The notes beneath the pieces were generated by a model. It saw only the letters and a program-made list of their open reading frames with translations. It was not told where the DNA came from and did not search any database. Of a stretch of DNA of 64,000 bases, positions 8,767 to 16,671 are shown piece by piece. A program made the position numbers and the translations under genes. Every line of letters starts with the position of its first letter. Position 1 is the stretch's first letter. Source of the stretch: Bacteroidales bacterium (GTDB lineage Bacteria; Bacteroidota; Bacteroidia; Bacteroidales; WCHB1-69); the NCBI GenBank assembly GCA_017615595.1, contig JAFZZT010000020.1, positions 1-64,000 on the forward strand, in the 5' to 3' direction.

Positions 8767-11700
8767 ATGAAAAACAACAAAGGACTGATTTTATTCTTTA
8801 CTATCCTGCTCGCACTGGTTTGTTTGTATTGTCTGTCTTTCTCATTCGCCTCTTGGCGTGTCGAGAAAAAGGCCGAACAATATGCAAATGATCCTCAGGC
8901 CCTCGAGCAAGTAAAGACACTGGCAAACGGTGACTTAATGCTTGAAAAGCATCTGACTGACTCCATCATTGATGCGAGAACCCGTCAGTATCTGACCGAG
9001 CAAAATGACAAGAAAGTTTACTTAGGCAACACTTACAAACAGTGTAAGTACAAAGAGTTGAACCTGGGTTTGGACTTGAAGGGCGGTATGAACGTTACAT
9101 TGGAGATCTCTCTCCCGGACGTGGTTCAAAGCTTGGCCACCAACAAAGAAGACCAATTATTCAGCACCACCTTCGAGAAGTCTGTCAAGGATTTCGAGAA
9201 GAACAGTGACAACGACTTCATAGACCTCTTTGTCAACAACTTCAACGCCCAGAAGAAAGCGTTGAACATGAACAATGCCAACTTGCGCACCTATTTCGGC
9301 GAGCGTTCCGGCATCAAGAATGCTTCCGACCAGCAGATCATCAACTGGTTGAAGACCGAGTCCAGCGAGATTGTCGATCGTACCTTCAAGATTTTGCGCA
9401 CTCGTATCGACCGTTTCGGCGTGGCACAGCCCAACTTGCAGCGCTTGCAGGGTGGCCGTATTCTCGTGGAGCTTCCTGGTGTGAAGGAGCCCGAGCGTGT
9501 GACCGACCTGTTGAAGACCACCGCCAAACTGGAGTTCTGGCAGGTTTATAACGAGATCGTGGGTGGCCGCACCATCCAACAGCGTTTCGCTATCGCTGAC
9601 GGCCAGCTGGCTCAACAGCTGCAGAACAAGAAAGACGAGAAGACAGAGGCCATCGCTGACACCACCGCTGTGGACAGCACCGCTGCCGCCATCGACGCTA
9701 TCGCCGCCAATGATGAAGAAGACGAAGAGGATGAGATCGTGGACGAGAGCCAAGGCGCCATCCTCAGCAAGGCTGTGTCTTTGGACGGTTTTGTGATCGG
9801 TTACTTCAAAGAGTCCGACATGCCCGCCATCGACCAAATGCTCCCCGTGCTGCAGAAAATCTTGGGTGACAACAGCGTCGTCTTCTATTGGGGTGCTCCT
9901 GAGAAGAGTCGTGACAACGCCTATCCGTTGTATCCTTTGAAAAAGAAAAACGATCGTATCGGACCGCTGTTGAGTTCCGAGACCATCGGCGGCGCCCGCG
10001 TGGTGCGTAACGCCCGTCAGGATGTTGATCAGAACAACCGCATCGTAGTGAACATGTCTATGGAAGACCAAGCTTCAGACGAGTGGCGCAAGATCACCAA
10101 AGAGGCTGCCGACAACGCCTCCACCAAGGGTTTGACCTGCATCGCCATCGTGCTGGACGAGTTCGTCTATTCCGCTCCTTCCGTGAGAAGCGAGATCCCG
10201 AACGGTAACTCTGAGATCTCCGGTAACTTCACCATTGAAGAGGCCAAGGACCTTGCCACCGTGTTGAACTCCGGTAACCTGGAGGCCCGCGTCAACATCG
10301 TCCAATCCGAGATCGTGGGTCCTACCCTCGGTAAGGAATCCATCCGTTCCGGCATGTTCTCCTTCTTGGGTGCCTTCATCCTGGTCATCATCTACATGTT
10401 CTTGTACTACAGCCGCGCCGGTCTTGTGGCCGACATCGCGCTGTTCGCCAACGTATTCTTCATCTTCGGTGTGCTCGCCTCCATGGGCGCTGTCCTGACG
10501 CTGCCCGGTATCGCCGGTATCGTCTTGACCCTCGGTATGGCCGTCGACGCCAACGTGATTATCTACGAACGTGTTCGTGAAGAGGTGCGCGCCGGCAAGA
10601 CCATCCGCGCCGCCATCGACGAAGGTTTCAAGAACTCCTACTCCGCCATCATCGACGGTAACGTGACCACCCTCATCACCGCCATCGTGCTGTACATCTT
10701 CGGTAGCGGTCCTATCCAAGGCTTCGCCACCACGTTGATCATCGGTATCATCTCCTCCCTCTTCACGGCCATCTTGATGTCCCGTATGATCATCGAGGCC
10801 CGTCTGAAGAAAGGCAAAACCATCGAGGTGGGCAACAAGGTCACCCTCAACGCCTTCACCAACACCAACATCGACTTCCTGTCTAAGAGAAAATATTTCT
10901 ACATGATCTCTGGCATCCTCGCCATCATCTCCGTCATCTCCCTCTGCACACTCAAGTTGCAACCGGGTATCGACTTCACCGGTGGCCGTTGCTATGTGGT
11001 TCGTTTCGACAAGGATGTTACGACGAAAGAGGTTCGTGCCGCTGTCGCCAACGAGTTCGGCGGCAACCCTGAGGTCAAGACCTTCGGTAGCAACGACCAA
11101 ATCCGTATCGTCACCAACTATAAGATTGAGAGCAATGACACGAAAGATGACAAGGAGTGCGAACACAAGTTGTACAACGCTTTGAAGGGCTTCTATGAGA
11201 AACAAGATCTCTCCGAAAAAGATTTCTGCAACCTGACCCTCGACCAACGTGGTATCCAGTCCTCCCAGAAGATCCAACCCACCATCGCTCGCGAGTTGTT
11301 AGCCAAGTCCGTTTGGGCCGTGCTCGCCTCCCTGGTGTTGATCTTCATCTACATTGCCGTTCGATTCAGAAACTGGCAGTTCGGTCTCGCTGGTATCTTC
11401 GCCCTGTTCCACGATACCTTCCTCACCATCGGTATGTTCTCCTTGTTCTACAAGGTGATGCCGTTCTCCATGGAGATCGACCAGAACTTCATCGCCGCTA
11501 TCTTGACGGTGATCGGTTACTCCATCAACAACAACGTGGTGATCTTCGACCGTGTTCGTGAGAACTTGGCCCTCTATCCGAAGCGTGAGAACTACGACAA
11601 CTTCAACGCCGCTATCAACCAAACCCTCGGCCGTAACGTCAACACCGCCGGCACCACTTTGGTGACCCTGTTGGTGATCTTCATCTTCGGCGGCGAGGTT

Positions 11701-11841
11701 ATCCGCGGCTTCATCTTCGCTATGTTCGTAGGTATCCTCTTCGGTACTTACTCCGGTATCCTCATCTCCAGCCCGTTCGCATACGACCTCATCCGTCTCG
11801 GCGGTGGTAAAGTGCGCACGGTGAAGGTGGATAAAAAGTAA
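8767..11841 (+). CDS. secDF: Protein translocase subunit SecDF (fused)
   Basis: This 1024-residue inner-membrane protein fuses SecD and SecF, which use the proton gradient to help Sec-translocated proteins leave the membrane. The SecD half has an N-terminal membrane helix, the P1-type domain (LNLGLDLKGGMNVTLE; RIDRFGVAQPNLQRL), an acidic Ala/Glu/Asp linker (about residues 300-330), and membrane segments with GMAVDANVIIYERVREE. The SecF half begins near residue 690 (FLSKRKYFYMISG), has LQPGIDFTGGRCYVV, and ends with GYSINNNVVIFDRVREN. Fused SecDF is normal in Bacteroidota. The gene stands alone, with its own promoter and a strong terminator at 11868-11910. Confidence 0.97.
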   Translation: MKNNKGLILFFTILLALVCLYCLSFSFASWRVEKKAEQYANDPQALEQVKTLANGDLMLEKHLTDSIIDARTRQYLTEQNDKKVYLGNTYKQCKYKELNLGLDLKGGMNVTLEISLPDVVQSLATNKEDQLFSTTFEKSVKDFEKNSDNDFIDLFVNNFNAQKKALNMNNANLRTYFGERSGIKNASDQQIINWLKTESSEIVDRTFKILRTRIDRFGVAQPNLQRLQGGRILVELPGVKEPERVTDLLKTTAKLEFWQVYNEIVGGRTIQQRFAIADGQLAQQLQNKKDEKTEAIADTTAVDSTAAAIDAIAANDEEDEEDEIVDESQGAILSKAVSLDGFVIGYFKESDMPAIDQMLPVLQKILGDNSVVFYWGAPEKSRDNAYPLYPLKKKNDRIGPLLSSETIGGARVVRNARQDVDQNNRIVVNMSMEDQASDEWRKITKEAADNASTKGLTCIAIVLDEFVYSAPSVRSEIPNGNSEISGNFTIEEAKDLATVLNSGNLEARVNIVQSEIVGPTLGKESIRSGMFSFLGAFILVIIYMFLYYSRAGLVADIALFANVFFIFGVLASMGAVLTLPGIAGIVLTLGMAVDANVIIYERVREEVRAGKTIRAAIDEGFKNSYSAIIDGNVTTLITAIVLYIFGSGPIQGFATTLIIGIISSLFTAILMSRMIIEARLKKGKTIEVGNKVTLNAFTNTNIDFLSKRKYFYMISGILAIISVISLCTLKLQPGIDFTGGRCYVVRFDKDVTTKEVRAAVANEFGGNPEVKTFGSNDQIRIVTNYKIESNDTKDDKECEHKLYNALKGFYEKQDLSEKDFCNLTLDQRGIQSSQKIQPTIARELLAKSVWAVLASLVLIFIYIAVRFRNWQFGLAGIFALFHDTFLTIGMFSLFYKVMPFSMEIDQNFIAAILTVIGYSINNNVVIFDRVRENLALYPKRENYDNFNAAINQTLGRNVNTAGTTLVTLLVIFIFGGEVIRGFIFAMFVGILFGTYSGILISSPFAYDLIRLGGGKVRTVKVDKK

Positions 11842-11867
11842 GTAACCACCACTTAAATTAACCGTTT

Positions 11868-11910
11868 AAAAAAATATTCGGATTGGGTTTCTCAATCCGA
11901 ATATTTTTTT
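11868..11910 (+). terminator. Rho-independent terminator after secDF
   Basis: A near-perfect hairpin (aaaaaaatattcggattg pairing with caatccgaatattttttt) with a short loop and T-run. The A-rich 5' arm makes it potentially bidirectional. Confidence 0.9.
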
Positions 11911-11953
11911 TATTTTAGCGGGCTTTTATTTACATGGATAAATCTAAACCTGT

Positions 11954-14467
11954 ATGAAGTTATATAAATTCATTCTGCTTTTTGTATCTGTTTTATTAGC
12001 AGGGACTTATAGTGTGAACGCCCAAATTCTTCGTGAAGCTGACAACCTGTTTCGCGATTGTCAGTATGAGAAGTCTTTGGAAGCATACAAGAAAGGAATC
12101 AAGAAACTTTCCTCTAACCGCGTGGAAATCCAGCGTGCCACTTTCCAGATTGCCGAGTGCTATCGTATCATGGGCGACCTGAAAAAAGCGGAGCAACAGT
12201 ACATCCGTTTGGAGAAGAAAAACTATCAGAAGGACAACCCGATGATTCTTTTCCATCTGGCCAGCATCTACAACACCCGCGGCGACTATGACCTGGCATT
12301 GAAATACTACAACAACTATAAAAAGCGTGCTCCGGAGGACTCTCGCGTGGACGAGCGTATCCAGGGTTGCCAAAATGCCAAGATGTGGACCGAAAACCCG
12401 ACCCGCTATGAGGTGGAGAACCTCAAGAAGTTCAACACCCGTGACGACGAATGGGCACCCCGTTGGGGCAACGACGAGAAGCGCAACTGCATCATCTTCT
12501 CCTCCAACCGCGACGGTTCTGTAGGCAAGGGCACCGACCAATGGACGGGCATCTCCTTCTCCGACATCTACATCTCCAACAAGCCGAAGAGCAAAAACAC
12601 CGACTGGCCCGGCGAGTGGTCTCCTGTGACCACCTTGGACGAAGGCGGTACGCTCAACACCGGCGTCAACGAGGGCGAGGCCTGCTCCAACCGCAAGGGC
12701 ACCGTCTATTATTTCACCAAGTGTCCGCAAGACAAAAAGAAAGTACAAGGCTGCTACATCTATAAGTCCATGAAGAAAGGTAAAGCATGGGGCGAGGCCG
12801 AGCTCGTCGAGTTGGGCGACTCCACCTACAACTATGTGCACCCCTTCATCAGCGGCGATGAGCTGACCATCTACTTCGCCTCCAACAAACCCGGCGGATA
12901 CGGCGGCTACGACCTCTACAAGGCCACCCGCTCCAAAAAATCAGCCAAGTTCACCGACATCACCAACCTGGGCCCCAACGTCAACACCGCTGGCCAAGAG
13001 GTATTCCCCTGCCTGCGCAATGACGAGGAGTTCTACTTCTCCTCCGACGGTTGGCCTGGCATGGGCGGCCTCGACATCTTCGTGTCCTACATCAAGGACG
13101 GCCAATTCCAACCAGCCGAGAACCTGATGGTTCCCATCAACTCCAACGGCGACGAGATCGGCATCATCTTCGACGAGAACGAGGCTATCGACCCGCAGTC
13201 CAAGTCCCCGTACCTGGCCAAAGGCTACTTCTCCTCCAACCGTGAAGGCGGCCGCGGCGGCGACGACATCTACTACTTCCTCCTCCGCCCGCTCGTCTAT
13301 ACCCTCTCCGGCTATATCCGCGACAAGAACAACGGCCAGTACATGGACGGTGTCGAAGTGGAGATCCAAGGCACAGACGGCACCATCTACAAGACCACCA
13401 CGGACGTGAAGGGTTACTATCATTTCGACAAGACCAAAATCTTAGGAAATACCTCTTATGATATCAAGGTTGTAAAGAAGGGTTACTGGGAGCAGGGCAA
13501 CACCGCCAAGCAGACGACCATCGGCCTGACGGAGAACACCGACCTCAAACAAGACTTCTCCCTTGAGCCTATCCCGAAGGATCCTATCACCCTGCCTGAG
13601 ATCCTCTACGATCTGGCAAAATGGGATCTGAAACCACAATACAAGGACTCCTTGATGTACCTCTATAACATCATGATCAAGAACCCGACCATCGTCATCG
13701 AGTTGCGTTCCCACACCGATGCCCGTGACACCGAGGAGAAGAACGACGTGCTCTCCCAGAACCGTGCCCAATCCTGTGTGGACTTCCTCGTCAACGAGAA
13801 AGGCATCGCTGCCGACCGTATCGTGGCCAAAGGTTATGGTGAGCGTGTGCCGCGCCGTCTGGAGAAAGACATGTACTCCACCTACAACGGCAAGAAGTAC
13901 TTCTTCGCCAAGGGTACCTATCTGACCGAGGACTACATCAACAGTCTGTCATCCAAACCTGAACAGGAAGCAGCCCACCAGTTGAACCGTCGTACCGAGT
14001 TCATCATTTTGCGTGACGACTATGTGCCGAGCGCAGAATCCCTGGCTGCAGCTCAAGCTGGCATCTCCCTGGTGCAAGAGCGCACCGTTCCGGTGACCAT
14101 CGCCGGTGACGCTGTGAGAGGAACCTGCTTCGCTAACAACAAGTCTATGGAGTTCCAGATCGGCAACAACTCCGACGAGATCTTCATGAACTATACCGAC
14201 GCCACCCGCTTCTTGAAAGAGTCCATCATCACCTTGAACGACTTTGAAGAGAAATCCGGTGCCATCAAGCAAGAGGACGGTAGCATCATCGAGGGCGCTG
14301 TGCTCTACCTCGAAGAATTGCGTGTGGGTGACGACTATGAAGAGAATGTGAAAGTGACCGTGAAGAAAGGCCTGCCCGCCGCTTTCGTGATCGGCGAGAA
14401 CTTCATCCAAGAGTCCTGGGGCTCCTACACGGTGGACACCAGCCGCAACATGATCATCTTCAAATAG
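11954..14467 (+). CDS. PorE-like OmpA-family protein (TPR, PD40 propeller, CNA/regulatory-like, OmpA)
   Basis: 837 residues with a cleavable signal peptide ending VNAQ. Domain order: TPR-like helices (about 25-150), WD40/PD40 propeller blades (about 155-440; IIFSSNRDGS, IYFASNKPGGYGGYDLY, FYFSSDGWPGMGGLDIF), a carboxypeptidase-regulatory-like fold (about 455-540; LSGYIRDKNNGQYMDGVEVE), then an OmpA peptidoglycan-binding domain (about 555-700; ELRSHTDARDTEEKNDVLSQ, RIVAKGYGE). This order matches PorE of the type IX secretion system and related Bacteroidota proteins. It differs in having no lipobox cysteine and in a C-terminal extension of about 140 residues. A role in anchoring T9SS or envelope complexes to peptidoglycan is inferred. 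Confidence 0.8.
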   Translation: MKLYKFILLFVSVLLAGTYSVNAQILREADNLFRDCQYEKSLEAYKKGIKKLSSNRVEIQRATFQIAECYRIMGDLKKAEQQYIRLEKKNYQKDNPMILFHLASIYNTRGDYDLALKYYNNYKKRAPEDSRVDERIQGCQNAKMWTENPTRYEVENLKKFNTRDDEWAPRWGNDEKRNCIIFSSNRDGSVGKGTDQWTGISFSDIYISNKPKSKNTDWPGEWSPVTTLDEGGTLNTGVNEGEACSNRKGTVYYFTKCPQDKKKVQGCYIYKSMKKGKAWGEAELVELGDSTYNYVHPFISGDELTIYFASNKPGGYGGYDLYKATRSKKSAKFTDITNLGPNVNTAGQEVFPCLRNDEEFYFSSDGWPGMGGLDIFVSYIKDGQFQPAENLMVPINSNGDEIGIIFDENEAIDPQSKSPYLAKGYFSSNREGGRGGDDIYYFLLRPLVYTLSGYIRDKNNGQYMDGVEVEIQGTDGTIYKTTTDVKGYYHFDKTKILGNTSYDIKVVKKGYWEQGNTAKQTTIGLTENTDLKQDFSLEPIPKDPITLPEILYDLAKWDLKPQYKDSLMYLYNIMIKNPTIVIELRSHTDARDTEEKNDVLSQNRAQSCVDFLVNEKGIAADRIVAKGYGERVPRRLEKDMYSTYNGKKYFFAKGTYLTEDYINSLSSKPEQEAAHQLNRRTEFIILRDDYVPSAESLAAAQAGISLVQERTVPVTIAGDAVRGTCFANNKSMEFQIGNNSDEIFMNYTDATRFLKESIITLNDFEEKSGAIKQEDGSIIEGAVLYLEELRVGDDYEENVKVTVKKGLPAAFVIGENFIQESWGSYTVDTSRNMIIFK

Positions 14468-14490
14468 GATATACCATATTATATTATAGT

Positions 14491-14523
14491 AAGAGCTGTC
14501 CTACCGACGGCTCTTTTTTTTTT
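14491..14523 (+). terminator. Rho-independent terminator after the OmpA-family gene
   Basis: agagctgtc / gacggctct hairpin followed by a run of ten or more T, directly before the next promoter. Confidence 0.8.
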
Positions 14524-14525
14524 CG

Positions 14526-14533
14526 TACTTTTG
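14526..14533 (+). promoter_or_regulatory. -7 promoter element (TACTTTTG) of the COG0523 gene
   Basis: Exact TAnnTTTG match 22 bp before the ATG at 14556. Confidence 0.65.
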
Positions 14534-14555
14534 CAGGCTCAAAAAAGGAGATACT

Positions 14556-15827
14556 ATGATCAAAACTGACATACCCGTATTATTGCTCACAGGCTACTTA
14601 GGCAGTGGCAAGACCACCTTAGTGAACCACATCCTCACCAACCGTCAGGGCATCCGCTTCGCGGTGATTGTCAACGATATCGGAGAGGTGAACATAGACG
14701 CATCCCTGATTCAGAAAGGCGGTGTGGTGGCGGAGAAAGACGACAGTCTGGTAGCCCTGCAGAACGGCTGTATCTGCTGCACCCTCAAGATGGATCTGGT
14801 GGATCAGCTGAGCGACCTCGTCAAGATGCAGTGCTTCGACTATATCGTCATCGAGGCCAGTGGCATCTGCGAGCCGGAGCCCATCGCCCGCACCATCTGC
14901 TCCATCCCTCGTATGAATGCCAAATACACGGAATCCGGCACGCCGACGCTCGACTGCATCGTCACGGTGGTGGACGCCCTGCGCATGCAGAGCGAGTTCT
15001 CCTGCGGCGATGACCTCGAACGGAAGAACCTCGACGAGGAAGACATCGAGAACCTCCTCGTGCAACAGATCGAGTTCTGCAACATCGTGCTGTTGAACAA
15101 AGTCTCGGAGGTGCAACCCGAAGAGGTTAATCGCATCAAGCAGATCATCAAGCATCTGAACCCGGGTGCGGAGATCATCGAGACCGACTACACGAATGTC
15201 GATTTGGCCAAGATCATCCATACGGACGCATTCGACTACGAGCGGGTCTCCATCTCCACGGGTTGGGTGCGCGAGCTGGAACGCGCCACCACGGAGGAAG
15301 AGGAACGCGAGGCACGCGCTGATCATCATCATCACCACCACCATGATGACGAAGAGGAACACGAACACCATCATGAAGAGGAGGAAGACGAAGACCATGA
15401 CGAGGAGGAGCACGGTCATCATCACCACCACCACCATCATCACGACGAAGGGGAAGCGGAGGAATATGGCATCTCCACCTTCGTCTATTACCGCAGAAAA
15501 GCCTTCAAGGTGGTGGAGTTCAACAAGTATCTGGCCAAAAAGCAACCCAAAAATATCATCCGCTCCAAGGGCGTCCTCTACTTCAAAGAGTATCGCGACA
15601 TGTCCTACCTCTATGAGCAGGCCGGCGTGCAGCAGAAGTTGACCGAGGCAGGTCTCTGGTACGCCACCGCCCCCGAAGAGGAGCTGATGCAACTGATGAT
15701 GCAGGACCCCAACTTCATGCACGACTGGGATCCGGAGTATGGCGACCGTATGATCAAGATCGTCTTCATCGGCCAGAATATGGATAAAGAGCAAATCATT
15801 AGAGAATTGGACAACTGTCTGGAATAG
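14556..15827 (+). CDS. COG0523/CobW-family metal-trafficking GTPase with His-rich loop
   Basis: 423 residues. The Walker A loop is GYLGSGKTT (13-21). The family-defining CxCC metal site is in NGCICCTLK (C72, C74, C75). The GTP-specificity motif is LLNKVSE. A CobW C-terminal domain follows (FVYYRRKAFKVVEFNKYLAK). Between the G domain and the C-terminal domain lies an extreme His/Asp/Glu tract (nt 15319-15460), with runs of up to nine histidines. COG0523 proteins deliver or insert zinc, cobalt or other divalent metals; the His tract points to zinc or nickel binding or storage, but the client cannot be told. It is followed after 7 bp by the pyridoxal-kinase-like gene, so the two probably share a transcript. 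Zinc transport to a PLP-related enzyme is speculative. Confidence 0.9.
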   Translation: MIKTDIPVLLLTGYLGSGKTTLVNHILTNRQGIRFAVIVNDIGEVNIDASLIQKGGVVAEKDDSLVALQNGCICCTLKMDLVDQLSDLVKMQCFDYIVIEASGICEPEPIARTICSIPRMNAKYTESGTPTLDCIVTVVDALRMQSEFSCGDDLERKNLDEEDIENLLVQQIEFCNIVLLNKVSEVQPEEVNRIKQIIKHLNPGAEIIETDYTNVDLAKIIHTDAFDYERVSISTGWVRELERATTEEEEREARADHHHHHHHDDEEEHEHHHEEEEDEDHDEEEHGHHHHHHHHHDEGEAEEYGISTFVYYRRKAFKVVEFNKYLAKKQPKNIIRSKGVLYFKEYRDMSYLYEQAGVQQKLTEAGLWYATAPEEELMQLMMQDPNFMHDWDPEYGDRMIKIVFIGQNMDKEQIIRELDNCLE

Positions 15828-15834
15828 TCTAAGT

Positions 15835-16653
15835 ATGAGCAATATACTGTTAATCGGCGATATGGTAGGATACGGCAATCTGGGAATGTCCGCGATGATT
15901 CCCATTTTGTCGAAGATGAAGTTCGAGATTCTCCGCCTACCCTCCTCCTTGGTATCCAACAACTTCTGCTACGAGCGTTTCGCTGTCATGGACACCACCG
16001 ACTATATGCGCCAATGCATCGAGATCTGGGAGCAGGAGGCTTTCCATATTGACGCCGTCAGCACAGGATTCTTAGTGTCGGAAGAGCAGACCCGCATTGT
16101 GGCCGATTACTGTCGGAAGTTGAAAAGCCGGGGCGCCAAGATCTTCGTGGACCCCATCATGGCCGACGACGGCAAGCTCTACAACGGAGTCACCACCAAG
16201 ACAGTGGAATACATGCGCAGCATGTGCAAAGTCGCCGACGTCATCGTGCCCAACATGACGGAGGCCACCTTCCTGGCAGGCCGTTACGAGGGCAAGACCT
16301 CCCTCTCCCGCGCAGAGGCCGAAGAGCTCATCATGTTGCTGCATCATATGGGCGAGAACTCCGTCGTCATCTCCAGTATGGTCATGGACGGCATCACCTG
16401 CACCATGCTCTATGATGCCCAGACGGCCAAAACGAGCATCCTGCCCTACCAGCTGATCCCCGCCCAGTTCTCCGGCACAGGCGACATGTTCTCCTCCATC
16501 TTGATCGGGCATTTCCTGCATGGAGCATCGTTAGAAGAAAGCGTTCTAAAGGCCATGAACTTCGTGTCGCACATGATCGAAGTCAACAAGACCTACCCCG
16601 CCCCGGACAACGGCATCCCCATTGAGCGTTATCTGGACGACATCGTATTATAA
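15835..16653 (+). CDS. Pyridoxal/pyridoxamine kinase-like (PfkB/ribokinase superfamily)
   Basis: 272 residues, close to the usual PdxY/PdxK length. The fold is shown by an N-terminal strand (NILLIGDMVGYGNLG), the FVDPIMADDGKLY motif seen in pyridoxal kinases, VIVPNMTEATFLAG, and the C-terminal anion-hole GTGDMFSSIL with the catalytic aspartate. The family phosphorylates pyridoxal/pyridoxamine at the 5' hydroxyl to make the PLP cofactor. A related ribokinase-superfamily specificity cannot be excluded. The gene ends 18 bp before the convergent helicase gene. Confidence 0.82.
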   Translation: MSNILLIGDMVGYGNLGMSAMIPILSKMKFEILRLPSSLVSNNFCYERFAVMDTTDYMRQCIEIWEQEAFHIDAVSTGFLVSEEQTRIVADYCRKLKSRGAKIFVDPIMADDGKLYNGVTTKTVEYMRSMCKVADVIVPNMTEATFLAGRYEGKTSLSRAEAEELIMLLHHMGENSVVISSMVMDGITCTMLYDAQTAKTSILPYQLIPAQFSGTGDMFSSILIGHFLHGASLEESVLKAMNFVSHMIEVNKTYPAPDNGIPIERYLDDIVL

Positions 16654-16671
16654 CGACAACTTTTTCTGGTA

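Noticed and set aside
10075..11277. Minus-strand 400-codon frame within secDF
   Set aside because: Antisense shadow of a highly conserved gene; low-complexity Gly/Asp/His/Glu composition.
14619..15962. 447-codon minus-strand frame across the COG0523 gene
   Set aside because: Antisense to a strongly supported GTPase; its Met/Val run is the complement of the His tract.
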